Shown: one piece after another, positions 32,810-44,380 of the stretch | How positions within the stretch are numbered: position 1 is the first letter of the stretch | How the letters are laid out: each line of letters opens with the position of its first letter | Assembly (NCBI GenBank): GCA_036936605.1 | Contig: JAUPFV010000005.1 | Coordinates: 236,497,770 to 236,561,769 of the forward strand | DNA from: Limnanthes douglasii subsp. nivea | Taxonomy: Eukaryota; Streptophyta; Magnoliopsida; Brassicales; Limnanthaceae | Reading direction: 5' to 3' | DNA length: 64,000 bases | Translations under genes and position numbers: made by a program | Notes under the pieces: generated by a model | Told to the model about the DNA's origin: nothing | The model's database searches: none | Seen by the model: only the letters and a program-made list of their open reading frames with translations

Positions 32810-33780
32810 ACAACTTTATATGATTTATATTCCAAGGGTGCTTTAAGGCATGGCATTCTGCATCGGCGAGGCAATAGGCTCCATTTTTTCCCTTGGAGAT
32901 AACGATGTAAGGACCTTCTAACTTGGTCATAACTTGCCAGTTGCTTTATCATTGGATCCTTTGAAGATCTTCTTCATGACCATATCCCTTACTTGCAAGC
33001 TGCGGGGCTTGATTCAAGCATTAAAGCGACCTCACATCAAGTCTTGATACTGTTCTTCTTGTACACGTGCTTGATCATGACGTTCCTTTATAAGGTCTAC
33101 ATTTACTGCTCGATGGGTAGTATTGATGTCTTCATCATAGCTGGTGACACTGTGGATTGGGATAGTAATTCAGCTGGTACCACAGTATCACTGCCATAGA
33201 CAAGGGTGAAATGAGTCTCACCTGTCGTAGTCCATGGGGTTTTTTGGTATGCCCATGGGATCTCGATAAGTTTTTTTTGCCATTTTCTTTTAGCTCCCTC
33301 AAAATAATTTTTAATTCCTGCCATGATGTTTTGGTTGGTCACCTCCACCTGGCCATTATCCTGCGGGTAGTATGGCGTGAAGAAGTGTTGACCGATTCCA
33401 TAACGGTTACAGAATACTATGACCATGGAATTTTGGAACCGAGGGCTGTTTTCCGCCATTAGGATGCCAGGTATTCCAAACCGAGCTACAATTTGGTGAT
33501 GAATAAAATCACATATTTCGTGTGCTCGAATGCGAGAGAGAACTTTGGATTTTACCCACTTTGTGAAGTAATCCACCGCGACTACCAAAATTTGCCGCTT
33601 GCTAGTTTTCATAGGGATTGGCCCTACTAGATCGATGTCTCGTTTATCAAAATGGAAAGGGATAGTAGTGGCCTACATTGGCTCACTTGAAAGGAAACCA
33701 ATGTTGGCGAATCGAACATTGTTGTACTAGTTGTTCGGCTTTGGCAGCCAATTCTGGTCAGTAATATCCTGCTAGAAGAA
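32810..33780 (-). pseudogene. pol: Element B integrase and C-terminal tail
   Basis: On the - strand, 33612-33103 is open: VVAVDYFTKWVKSKVLSRI, IVARFGIPGILMAENSPRF, YYPQDNGQVEVTNQNIMAG and PWAYQKTPWTTTGETHFTLV. The second catalytic Asp of the DDE triad, normally in TDNG, is replaced (AENS), while the Glu in QVEV remains. Upstream decayed sequence to about 33780 corresponds to the N-terminal zinc region. The C-terminal tail (LQVRDMVMKK...GKL) is readable to about 32810 in another frame. Non-functional. Confidence 0.85.
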
Positions 33781-33849
33781 AGGTTCGAATTAAGTTGCGG
33801 TATCCATAATGCGCCCCACCTTCTCCAACATCTAGATTGTGTAGAATTG

Positions 33850-34510
33850 AAGTAGAATCTTCTTGTTCAAGGCAACATAGTAGTGGTCTTATTACGCTTT
33901 TTTGGTATAAGACGTTGACCGTTGTCTAATATGCAGTATTTGGCTTCCTGTAGTTGTAGTGCTCGAGCAGAAACCTCGATTGGGGATATAGCAGATAAGG
34001 TTGCCTCCAGTCACTGGTGTTTTCGATTTTGAAGATGGTGTCGCTTTGATTAAGAATTTCAGTAGTTGGAAATTTCTGTATAAGGATAAGAGGATGTTCT
34101 CTTAACGCTGCGGTTTTTGCCAAGATGTCGGTGGTAAAGTTTTCAAGGTGCGGTACCTGGTCGTATACCACTATTGTAAACTTGGACTCATATTCCTTGA
34201 GTACTGTCAAATATCCATGTTTCCTTCTTTCTTGGCATCATAGGTGTCATTAACTTGATTGATGACCAACTGTGAGTCAGAGCGGATGCAAAGAATTTGA
34301 GCCCCACATATTAATGTTTGCTTCATCCACAAATCACTGCCTCATATTCCATAGTGTTGGTGACATGAAAGTTAAAACGGATAGCTTGGCGAATCTCCTC
34401 TCCCGTGGGTAGCTCAAAGATGAACCTTGCGCCGCCTCTTGAGGTGCTCAAAGCCCCATCTGTTTCGATAATCCATTTCATTTCTACAGTCGCAAGTGAT
34501 GTGTAGTCTT
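33850..34510 (-). pseudogene. pol: Element B second (archaeal-type) RNase H
   Basis: The - strand reads GGARFIFELPTGEEIRQAIRF and TNTMEYEAVI (34440-34330), matching the block that holds the catalytic Glu. Further on, 34210-33926 is open with YESKFTIVVYDQVPHLENFTTDILAK, which aligns to the final helix with the last catalytic Asp (T1: HIPRAENKLADSLA). Frameshifts separate the pieces. Confidence 0.75.
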
Positions 34511-34700
34511 GAGAAGATGTCTTGCGAGACGAGCAAAATTATGTGAGGAAATCAACAACTGTTTGTTCCTTAATTGCAGTGCGTGGTTCAAACTTGATGT
34601 CGTATTCGCCTAGTTCTATGCTCTACTTGGTCAATCTGCCAGACACATCGGGTTTTTTTAAAACAGTTTTAAGGGGAAATAACATTCAGAAAATGATTGT

Positions 34701-35150
34701 CTACTCTTGAATATGAAGGCTCATCTTCTGCGCGGCTATACCCAGGCCCAACACGAGATTTTCTAGATTGAGGTGTCGGGTCTCGACATCAACCAAATTT
34801 TTACTGGTGTAGTAGATAGATCGTTGAACATCAGCTAGTTCACTAACCAATATTATACTAATAGACAAATTGGCAATAGATAAATATAAAAACAAAGTCT
34901 CGCATACAAATGGGGCAGATAATATTTCTGGTGATGTGAGATAATGTTTTAATGCCTTAAAATCCGTGTTGCAATCTTTTGTCCATGCGCAACTTTTAGG
35001 CCCTCGAAGAATTTTAAAGAAGGGGTGATTTTTATCTGAGACTCTTGAAATAAAGCGGGACAGTGCTGTCAGGTGGCCCGTCAGACACTGAACCTCCTTG
35101 AGGTGGTTCCATTTGTATAACTTCTTGAAACTGGGTGGGGTCAGCTTCAA
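34701..35150 (-). pseudogene. pol: Element B reverse transcriptase thumb and RNase H
   Basis: 149 open codons: KWNHLKEVQCLTGHLTALSR, FISRVSDKNHPFFKILRG, AWTKDCNTDFKALKHYLTSP and YYTSKNLVDVETRHLNLENL. It retains the FISR-SDK segment that T1 has lost, which helps define the T1 deletion near 24724. Confidence 0.85.
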
Positions 35151-35154
35151 TTTA

Positions 35155-35600
35155 TTTTTTAATTACTATATAGCCCAGGAATTTTCCACTATGTACGCCA
35201 AAAGAGCGCTTCACAAGGTTGAGTTTTAAATTAAATTGACGGAGCAGGTTGAATATGGTTTGAAGTACTTCGTTTGGCTTATCGATTGTGCGTTTTGACA
35301 ATCATATCATCAATATATGCCTCAATATGCGTTCCCAAGCGATCTTGGAAAATATGATTCACCAGACCTTGGTAGGTGAAGCTTACGTTCTTTAAACCAA
35401 AATGCATCACAGTCATCTGATCAGTTAAGGTGAATCTGATTATAGCCAGAGTATGTATCCATGAAAGAAAGAAACTGACAACCCGATGTTGAATCGACCA
35501 ACAGACTGATACGAGGTATGGGGAATACTTTTATGGGCATACTTGATTTAGGTCGGTAAAATAAGCACATGCGCCATTGACCCCTTTCTCTTTTACTAAC
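35155..35600 (-). pseudogene. pol: Element B reverse transcriptase palm
   Basis: The - strand reads TVMHFGLKNVSFTYQGLVNH followed by EAYIDDMIVKT; YIDD is the catalytic box (about 35315-35304). Upstream, SFMDTYSGYNQI-like sequence is frameshifted. Stops are scattered. Confidence 0.75.
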
Positions 35601-36327
35601 ATTGGATTCGCCATCCAGACTGGATACCGAGCTTATCGGATATGCCCGGGCGGAGATAATTTGTCTACCTCAGCACTTATGGCCTCTTGCTTTTCAACAA
35701 AAAAATGAGCATCGCTTCTTCCATACGCTCTTGATGTACAAATCAATTGCTAATTCGTGGCGAATAATAGAAGGATCAACCCCTGATACATCACTGGCGT
35801 CTAATGCAAAAACATCCCAATTTATTTATAACAAGTCAAATAATAACTATTTAAAAATATAATACAATTTGTTACCTAGTCGCAAGGTGCAAACCTCTGC
35901 TACCAACTCTTAGACTGGGTCAGGTGGGTCTGCTTCAGGCTGTTACATTTCTCTAGGATCATCGACAGGATCAAAGAAGACAATGCTCTACTTTTTTCTT
36001 CACGCACCCCTTCGCCAGGTAATTGCTATAAGAGAGGTTTTGTTGGGTCAACTGTTACTACATAAAACGTCCTAGCAGTTCGTTGACTTACTCTAATGAT
36101 TACAGCCACGTTCTCTACTGGTTACTTTATACATTGTCTGAAAATGCACGAGGTGGCCTCCATCCGATGTAGCCAAGGTTTCCCAATACTCGTGTGGTAA
36201 GAGGTGGGGGCATCACAGATCATGAATAGCATCTTAATCTCTTTTTAGTATCCCCATAACCTATTTTAACCATCAACTCAACCTCCCCCACTCATTGAGA
36301 TACCTTGCCTTCATATCCTACTAGAGT
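35601..36327 (-). pseudogene. Element B protease-reverse transcriptase linker
   Basis: The - strand frames read SIGKPWLHRMEATSCIFRQC (about 36190-36130), the conserved block after the protease, and FYVVTVDPTKPLL with PGEGVREEKS (36070-35990). Sequence to 35600 represents the N-terminal fingers of reverse transcriptase, heavily mutated. Confidence 0.65.
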
Positions 36328-36618
36328 TTATGGGGTGGGTTTGTACGGTGGTATTTCATGCATGCAATTATAACTAGTTTTGAAGATGATATTGGCTGAG
36401 TTGCCTCCATCTGCTAGAACCCGAGTCACCATTACTCCTCTAATGTCCAAATTTACTGTTAATACGTCCTCATGCGGCGTGTTGGCCCCCATCAGATTGT
36501 CATCATTAAATGTAAGGTCGGCGACAGGATCGCGATAGTTGTGGTAGGATGAAGCTTCAAACGCTTGAAGTTTATGATTGGTCATTGCTCTTTTGTTAGA
36601 GTTTGAGTCGCGGGCCAC
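36328..36618 (-). pseudogene. pro: Element B protease
   Basis: 96 open codons containing LTFNDDNLMGANTPHEDVLT, the segment before the protease, and VTRVLADGGNSANIIFKTSY. The active-site triad DTG is changed to DGG, with Asn in place of the first Ser. Probably inactive even if translated. Confidence 0.8.
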
Positions 36619-36639
36619 CTCTAAATTTCCTCCAGCAAT

Positions 36640-37720
36640 GGTGAATATCGACGGTTTGCGGTCATTGGTGTTAAATACTGAGTTGTTGGTTACCTCAGAT
36701 TATCATCCGACAATAGTGAAAAACGATTATGAAGTGTCACTTTCGTTATCCTTTGAGTTGCCAGTTACCTCGAAATGTCCTCCTATAATGGCGAACAACC
36801 ATTACTGGTTTCATGCATATTCCCGCTTATCTTTGTAGACCTTCTTTTCATCAGCTGGTCAGATCTCGTCCCTCTGCTCGGGTTGTCGATTGCGATCTTG
36901 TTGTGTAACAAACTGGACGAGCTCACTATTGTCAATCATTCGTCAGTCCGGTGATTGTGGTCATTGTGGTAGGAGCAAAAATATATGTTCAATCTTTTAA
37001 AGTTGGGTGCGCTCATCACTTGAGGGGGCTAGTACCTTGTTCTCCCCTTTATGAAATCATAAATTACTGAGATGGTCTTAGTTAACGGAGAGAACCGTCT
37101 AGATGGATTTTCAGTGCAGTGGACGATGAATGTTATCTCGACGAGGCCCCTCGTCCGTCTTCTTTCTGTCAAATGGTCCTCCTCTTGGATCATAAACATG
37201 TATTTTTGATGAATCTTCCTTTCTAGCGTTGTTAACTCGGATGAACTGGTATGCTTGGGCTAGAAAATCTCCCATTTTTTTCAGTTGGGAATCTGATTAA
37301 ATCAGCATAAAGCTCCCCTCATCAATCGATGCCTCTCTTGAGGGAGTAAGCAACCATATTTTCTTCCAAATATGGTAAAGCATTCATAGAGTGGATAAAA
37401 AACTTAACATAACTTTTTAACGACTCGTTTCTTCTTTGGTAGAGGTCCATAATCGAGTCTCGTTCACGTCAGAGTTCCTTATTGCCTTCAAATATTTCTC
37501 TGAAGGATCCCCATACCTGCGAAATCATAAGTAGATCCCTTAGGCAGATTGTTGAACCAGTCCATGACATTACCTTTAAGGTTCATAGACAAGGCTCGGC
37601 AGAGTAAAGCATCATCAGGGTTAAAGGGCATCATCATATTGCAGAATTCATATAAATGCCTTTCTCGATCCCTTGTTCCATCATATACCTCTATTCTGAA
37701 AATCCTACTTCTGAGTGTTT
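36640..37720 (-). pseudogene. gag: Element B gag
   Basis: Translating the - strand across frames gives WFNNLPKGSTYDF (about 37565-37530), then SIMDLYQRRNESLKSYVKFF and NALPYLEENMVAYSLKRGID (about 37445-37310). These correspond to the gag domain blocks of T1 (WYNSLPQGCIKDF, NESLKEYISRF). At least two frameshifts and a stop are present. The region from 37250 to 36640, which should hold the knuckle, is degenerate. Confidence 0.7.
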
Positions 37721-37729
37721 TTGTTATAT

Positions 37730-37750
37730 TCCCACAGACGGTGCCAAATT
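37730..37750 (-). other. Primer-binding site of element B
   Basis: Reverse complement of the bases left of the right LTR: AATTTGGCACCGTCTGTGGG. It starts three bases inside the LTR end and differs from the T1 site, so B and T1 belong to different families within the lineage. The primer tRNA was not assigned. Confidence 0.55.
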
Positions 37751-38306
37751 TGTTATGGGAAAATATAACAAAGATAATTCCAAGTATAAAATTTATTGAT
37801 CAAGGAGAAGATACATCTTTCGTATAGTGTTGACTGTAACCGTCTCCCTCATTATCTGTTTTAATAACTGACCTCGACCAGTTTTGTCATTATGCATCGC
37901 TCTATCATGACCTTTTCTCGGTTTTATTCTTGCTCGGTAAAGGCTCGACCATTTACCTTTGATGATAGCTTTTGTTCAACTTCTATTTTCGCTATATTTG
38001 CTAACCGGCTCGGTCCATTATATGCTCATTGATAGTCTCTGCTCGGTGAGACGTATGTCTTATCTTTCTTTCAGAAGATGGCTTCGATATATTTATCTAT
38101 TTTCTTATTGTTTTCACGAGTTCTCTTTTGCCTGATAGGCTATCGATTACCTTACGTGGATAAGATTTCCCCCCGGGTTAGCATTGGTTATTTGATATTG
38201 GTTGTTGTACTTGTGTGTAGCTTTAATTCACCTTATATTTATACAGAAATAGCTTGGTTAAGTATTGTCCATACATTACCACTGTCTCCATCTTCTCTGA
38301 TATTGT
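37751..38306 (-). repeat. 5' LTR of element B
   Basis: Begins TGTTATGGGAAAATATAAC on the + strand and aligns with 17725-18440. TATA-like TGTATAAATATAAGG on the - strand at 38244-38230. It lacks the roughly 155-bp block present in the other LTR. The outer boundary is uncertain by some tens of bases. Confidence 0.75.
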
Positions 38307-38429
38307 ATGTTCTATTAGTTAGCGTAAACCTCTTCATCACATGGTAGTCCAAAATACCCATTTACCATTTTTCTCATGTTTTTTTAGATAGTATATCTTT
38401 CAAACTATAACTTCAAATAAATATCTGAA

Positions 38430-38940
38430 AATATCATTGATATTGTTTTTTTATGACGAACAAAATTATATCCATAAAAAATATCTTTTAAATTTTTTCG
38501 TTCCGTATTTATGTCTAATTGGGTTACAAAATAAGTTTGGAAAAACAATTTACTCTAGTTCGGGCTTTACGTTTAATTGGGTTGCGAAAAAACAATCGTG
38601 TTCTAGTTATGGAATTACATCTATTTGGGTTATAAAAAAATAACAGGATTACGTGCAAATAGGTTTTGTAAATAAGAAGAAAATAGTTGCCTAAGTAGGA
38701 CTTTGGTTGCGAAAAAATAATTATGTCCAGCTGCTGAATTACATACAAATGAGTTGCGTCAATAAGAATTTGGTTGCAAAATAAGTCTGGATAAAACAAT
38801 TGTCTTCTAATTGCAGAATTACGTGTAATTTGGTTGCTAAAAAAATAAATCGCTGCATAATTACATGTAATTAGGTTGCGCAAATAAAAAATAAAAAATT
38901 CTCCAATAAAAAATCGCTGCATAATTACATGTAAATATAT
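38430..38940. repeat. Degenerate tandem repeats rich in TAATTTGGGTTGCGAAAAA
   Basis: Phrases such as TTTAATTGGGTTGCGAAAAA, GAATTACATGTAATTTGGTT and AATCGCTGCATAATTACATG recur about eight to ten times over 500 bp, at irregular spacing of roughly 50-70 bases. The last two units (38849 and 38911) share AAAATCGCTGCATAATTACA exactly. Open frames inside are by-products of the repeat. Confidence 0.6.
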
Positions 38941-39860
38941 GTATTTTTGAAATATATTTTTTTGAGGTAAGATTTGAAAAATGTGGAGTTTTAAAGATTA
39001 AAAATAACTAATTATTGAAATTGTTCTCGTTTTGTGTGTTCAAAAATATTGTTAAATTATAATATTGCACTGATAATTTTAAAAAATTTAGGATGGTTAC
39101 GGAGAACTCTATCTATTGTGATAAGATATAATTAGTTGAGTCAAGGTTCACTAGTTTTATTTATTTAATTAATTTTTAATAAAAATAAAAATAAAATATG
39201 ATTTTTTGTGTTATTTTTTTCTCATTTATTTAGGGGTTTTTAATCTTAGTTTTTTATTTTCTTCTATTACAAATTTCCCACTTGTGTCTTTAATTTTTTC
39301 ATAAATTTTAGATTTAAAAGTTAAGATTAAATTTATGAAAAAATTAAAGAAACAAATTTAATTTAAAATTTAATTTAATTCTTAATACTATTAACCGTTT
39401 TATTTTCAAATTTGTTATATATTCATTTTCCAACGAATGTGTTTCCTAAATAATTTAACGTAGTCTACAAATGGTTTTGATTTTCTTAATAGTTTTGAAA
39501 CTTTAAAAAACTGAAGTGGAAAGTTAAAACTGAATTAAACAATTAATATAATATTAGAAACGGTTAATTGTCTAGATTTATCCACATTCGTTGCTTGACA
39601 ACACTGGTTTGAAACTTAAAAAGGTAATCTATTTGTGTAAGGAATTTTTTTGGATAACTATTAAATTATTACAATAAATTATAAGATTGAAGTTAGATTA
39701 TTCCGCGAGATTATAATAGATCATATTGTTAAAATGAGATTTTTATTAATATTTTAAAATGCTACCATATAAAAATTTTAAATTCATTGTAAATATCAAG
39801 AATCTAACTCCAAATAAGTCAACAATTAAGTAAAACAAACTTCAAAATTCTATCCCAATA
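38941..39860. other. AT-rich spacer
   Basis: No gene or ordered repeat seen. Poly-A/T-rich with short imperfect palindromes near 39300-39370 (AAATTTATGAAAAAATTAAAG). Confidence 0.5.
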
Positions 39861-40030
39861 GGATAGTCGAGTTGGTGGAGTAAGGCATGCTTGTGACCAA
39901 AGGTTATGAGTTCGAGTCTTTTTACAAACGCTTTATTTGTTCGAGTCTTTCATCAAGGACTGGACAAATTATTCAAACCTTTTTTTCTCTCTTGTTTCTT
40001 TTTAGACAGAAGGTTTGAAAAAAAATCTAA
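39860..40030 (+). mobile_element. tRNA-derived SINE-like unit
   Basis: TAGTCGAGTTGG (39864-39875) fits a pol III A box with one extra base, and AGTTCGAGTCT (39909-39919) fits a B box; the spacing is that of a tRNA-derived SINE head. A second GTTCGAGTCT lies at 39939-39948. A T/C-rich tail (39978-40002) follows. No folded cloverleaf or target-site duplication was established, so it is a candidate only. Confidence 0.5.
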
Positions 40031-40725
40031 ATCCAAATTTCCGAATACAATTAACTCGAATTCAAAATAACAACTACAAATATATTAAAAAATCGATTTT
40101 TCGAACATAATATTCAACTCTAAATATCATTACAAGTACATATCTAAATTGGAAAAAAATACATTAATAAGTAAACTATACATACCTTTATAGAGTCGTA
40201 GAGTCGGATTTAAAAAGTCTAAAGTTCTAAAATTTTCTATTAAGAGATAGTTAGAGTAATGGAGGTCTCATTCTTCCAAAATAGGGTCTCATTATAGTCG
40301 GGTCTGATTCTAACAAAACGGATCTTATTATAGTATAACCCTAGATTATTTGAATACCATTACGCTGGGTGAGAAAAAAGATATGGTACTGGTCTAAACT
40401 TTAGAAGTTTTGATTCTCTTTTCTCATAGAGTCGACCAACCACCATACCTATTTTGTCATTGTGATACAGGTGATGTTCTTCATCTACCGTCATCATTTT
40501 ATGGTCATGCATCAAATTTCATCGCATTAAGAATCTCAAACGAATAATCATGCATCCTAAAGTGTGTTGCTGAAGAAAATTATTTTCTGACTATGTAACA
40601 AAATTTATATCATCGAGTCTTCATCTACTCGTCACTTTTAGAACAATGATCTAGTGTTCTCATATGTCATACAAATTCATGAAAAATATGATGTTTCAAA
40701 CTTGACAATGAAGGCATTATGTTAA
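40031..40725. other. AT-rich spacer
   Basis: No gene recognised. GGGTCTCATT and GGTCTGATTC phrases near 40260-40330 recur three times in weak form. Confidence 0.45.
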
Positions 40726-41629
40726 TTGATGAAAACAAATCAACCATCGAACCATATCCATAACCTACAAAATAAGAAAAATATATTAACAAATATCAAA
40801 TCATGTTCAAAAGTTCTTAAGGTTGATTATGAGGAAATCAAATATAATAACATCCCTATTTATACAAAAGGAGAATTTCCAACAATTTTTTATCTTCTAA
40901 AGACAAAGAAAAAATGTTGACAAAATCTAAATTTATTCTAATCGAAAAATTTCCCATGGAAGACCTTTCATGAAAATAGTTCAAAATTTATTTAATAAGT
41001 TTTGTTCCATTAGATATTTAAACATATCTTTATGGGATCCTAGACACATACTAATTGAATTTGACAAACTTGATGATTATTCAAGACTTTGGAAAAATAA
41101 TATTTGGTCTATTAATGAATATTCTATGAGATTACACAAATGGACTCATTTCTTTAATCCGAATTTTGAATCTCCAATAACACATGTATGGATAACTCTA
41201 CCAAATATTCCTAAGTATATGTATGATGATGATGTTATCAATGTTATTTATAAGGCTATAGATAATCCTTTAAAAGTATGGATACCCCTTAAAAACTATG
41301 TTAATTTTTGTAAAACTTGGGTAGATATGGATGTTTCTAAAGACTTAATATCCAACGTGTGGGTAGGATTTTGTGAGATTTAAGGTAATTTGGAAGAGGA
41401 TAGATTATGGGGAAAAATTATTTATGAAGATAGGCCAAACCACTGCATGAAATGCAATCATCTTGGCCATAATTTATTAGATTGCAAGAGACTCACGCCA
41501 ATAAAAGAAGATAAAACTAATGAGAATCATGTAAGAAAGACTCAACCATATGAAAGTAAGAATATCAAACCATATAATATCAAAATATTTGTTATTGAGA
41601 AATCAAATCAATGTAAAATCTCAAACTAG
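40726..41629 (+). pseudogene. DUF4283 / CCHC zinc-knuckle protein (LINE ORF1-like), decayed
   Basis: Frame 2 from about 40970 encodes the DUF4283 fold seen in plant LINE ORF1 proteins: LWDPRHILIEFDKLDDYSRL, NIWSINEYSMRLHKWT, THVWITLPNIPKYMYDD and VWVGFCEI. TAA at 41381-41383 interrupts it. The same frame continues into a CCHC knuckle, CMKCNHLGHNLLDC. It aligns with the open ORF1 at 51782-53119 (LWSKNVWNVSDKIMRLNRWT, CYNCYHLGHNSIEC). The N-terminal 65 codons at 40726 are in another frame. No adjoining reverse transcriptase is seen. Confidence 0.8.
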
Positions 41630-42990
41630 TTGATCTCAAATTATAGAGAGATATTTGACCCATCCATGGATGGGGATTTGGAGATAAAAGAACTTGATGG
41701 ACAACATTTGGCCTCAATGGTTTCTGTATATCTTCCTTCTGAACTTGAGCGATTGGCTCAACATTTAAACGAGGAACAAGCTAAAAGTTTTTGGTTGCTG
41801 CAAGACAATTAATCTCCCATACCTCCATGGTCAAATTTGTTGTACAACCGTGAACAAAAAAGAAAATAAGATGGAAGTACTTGAATGATAAAGGACCGGT
41901 TACTAAAATAAACCAGAGTTAAAAAGCATCCATTGAAAGTGTATCACAATAAGGGAAAAAAGAACTCGATATCAAGGGTCATCATGCCGAAATAGGAAAT
42001 AACTACAACATCATCAAAAACATGAGAACAAGTTGAAATCCTACTTCAAGACATATACAAATAGATGAAAAGGGTAAGTAAACTTGGCTAAATCATGAGA
42101 AGAAAAATGAGGAACCAACAATTTCACATGTTGTAAGCACTGGACCACCACTATCGACTGAACCGCAACTGGGATACCTATTACCCCATAAGTGGTACCA
42201 ACAATTCCTTAGACTTCATCATAAATTCCAAACTCAAGTTTTCATGTTAGATATTCCACAAACCAACAGAAATTCTGGGTTTGGTAGTCGTGGATTCTCT
42301 GGAACAACTTAGGAGCAATTAGGTTATCTGCCAAACCTTGCACAAGGACAAAAACAACATCTGAATGATGTCTCCTTACCAAATCTGGACTTAGTGTTAT
42401 CCACGATACCCATAATAGTAGAACCAGGCGCAAGCAAACCACAACTTTCCTGGATATCAGTCAACAATGTCGAGGCATAATACAAATTTGTCAGGAGAAA
42501 AATGGAAAAGACTAGAATTTAAACTTACATACCCATTCATGAATAGCTTGAATGGTGCCTATGAGGATGCAAAGTCCTGGCCTAATGCAGAGTCCATACT
42601 AGCCCTACATATTTTGTATACCATCATTCCATCATTGTTTGAGAATCACAAGATATTCAAATACTACGGTAAAAGAGATATAGAATATCACATCCATCAG
42701 CTGAACTATTGGCCTTAGAGAATGTTAGGCTTTGTAGGATCAAGTCCAAAGTTTAGTTGATGAGGAAAACTTAGTAAGTTTTTAAAAAGAGAAAGAGAAA
42801 TATTAATTGGACTCATATCTAAACAAACAAACAATATAAATGATTGGTAGAACGGATCCGTATTTTGGAGTTTCTAAAAAATCAAGAAAGAACTATTAAT
42901 AAGAAATAAAGATAGTATGTCATGAGCATACGTCCCCGCATTTTTACCAAATTGTATATCCAAGCATATCATTCTCGGATGATAACTTAA
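41630..42990 (+). pseudogene. Possible gag region of element C
   Basis: Two open stretches, 41630-41812 (SELERLAQHLNEEQAKSFW) and 42467-42718, have hydrophilic helical composition, but I cannot align them firmly with the gag domain. They are placed here because protease follows at 42996. Part of this stretch may belong to the preceding ORF1 retroposon. Confidence 0.3.
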
Positions 42991-43464
42991 GAGGAATGAC
43001 GTCTCTATATAGTGATGCGACATTGATAACAATTGAGCTGTCAGAAGTAGGGATCAAGAGTGTGATGATCGAAACTGGAATCTTGATAAACATCTTGTAC
43101 AAATGTACCTATAAGAGGATTAGAGATCCCATATTAATAACCCCAAACCAAAAAATATTTTCTGGCTTCACCAGCGTAAATACATGTGTTATAAGATAGC
43201 TAACTTTGGACATTTCTCTTGGCAAGAATGAATTTAAATAAAAATATGCAATGTCTGTTTATGGTGTTTGATGCACCATTATATTGTTATATAATATTAG
43301 TTCAGTCTTGGCTCGATCAGATTCATGTCGTAGTATATATGGTTTACCAATGCATAAGATACCCAATAAATGGCAAATCGGTCATAATTAGAGCAAATCA
43401 GAAGACATCCAAAGAATGTATACAACATCCCTGTAAGGTAAAGCATATCAACCAAAAGGAGTAA
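42990..43464 (+). pseudogene. pro: Element C protease region
   Basis: 42996-43199 reads LRGMTSLYSDATLITIELSE and VKSVMIETGILINILYKCTY-like sequence, with the active site DTGSS changed to ETGIL, so the catalytic Asp is lost. 43219-43464 continues in another frame with FMVFDAPLYCYIILVQSWL and QCIRYPINGK, the block after protease, and NQKTSKECIQ. Confidence 0.75.
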
Positions 43465-44380
43465 GGGTCATCATAGAAGAGGTAGATAAAACTAGAGAAG
43501 AAAATTTTCCACTAGAGCCGGAGGAGGCACAAAAGGTAAAATAATGGAAGATACCTCGAAGATTAATTGAGATATCCCAACGGATCTTAGGTTTAAAATT
43601 ATGATTATTTTTATAAATAACTTGGATATGTATCCATAGAGTACGTAGAATGTTATATGAGTCCTAATAGAAGTCATCTATCATCGGTTGAGCATCAACA
43701 ATAGAGTTTTTCCTATCATAAAAACAAGTAGATCTTATTCCCAATAAAATATATAAGCAATCGTTAAACAAGTAGATAGACTAACGTATATAAGACGTAT
43801 ACGAGATTCTTGTTATCGAATGTGGATAGTTAATCATATCTTTGTCAAAAAGATAAACTACAGAGAATGTGTATGGACTTGATTAACTTAAATAAAGTAT
43901 GTTCACAAGTTTATTTTTCAATACTAAATATTTCTATCTTATAGATGTAACATCTATAAATAAAATTCTATCATTTATGGATTCATTTACATGATATAGT
44001 CAAATCTATATGTGATAGGATGACCAAAACTAGAAAACTTTTATCATCGTAAGAGAGTTACATTGCTAAAAAGTAATATCATTTAAAGTGAAGAGTGCTG
44101 GAGCAACTAACCAAATGTTAGTGAATAAGATCTTCACAACTCAATTACGCTGTAAAATACAAGCCTAAATTGATGATATGTTAGTAATAAGCCTTCATGA
44201 AGTGGATCGCTTAACATATTTAACTGAGACATTTGTCAATCTCGGATCAGTGAATCTTAAGTTGAATTCAGATAAGTGAACATTCAGTGTACGATACAGA
44301 AAAAACTTAGGCTATATGGTGAGTGAAAGAGAAATAAAAAATATCAAACTCAGCTTTCCAATATAGCAGTAATAGATCCA
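43465..44380 (+). pseudogene. pol: Element C reverse transcriptase
   Basis: Pieces in order: KQVDRLTYIRRIRDSCYRMW (about 43765-43825), FVKKINYRECVWT, GAGATNQMLVNKIFTTQL-like sequence (about 44098-44150), IDDMLVISLHEVDRLTYLTE (44170-44230; YVDD has become *IDD) and VNLGSVNLKLNSDK. Numerous stops. Confidence 0.7.

Larger units (their letters stand above)
17725..38306 (-). mobile_element. Tat-lineage gypsy retrotransposon (element B), host of nested T1
   Basis: Related LTRs lie at both ends (about 17725-18440 and 37751-38306). On the - strand, from right to left, come a primer-binding site, gag, protease, reverse transcriptase, RNase H, a second RNase H and integrase (37740 to about 32810). An antisense gene on the + strand follows (about 19140-32190), interrupted by T1. 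Without T1 the element is about 10 kb. All frames are decayed. LTR divergence and a 155-bp length difference show that it is much older than T1. Confidence 0.8.

Noticed and set aside
38078..38347. Hydrophobic 89-codon open frame resembling a membrane protein
   Set aside because: It lies inside the 5' LTR of element B and is not open in the partner LTR.
38430..38940. CRISPR-like array
   Set aside because: Units vary in sequence and spacing, there are no uniform spacers and no cas genes, and the window is plant DNA.
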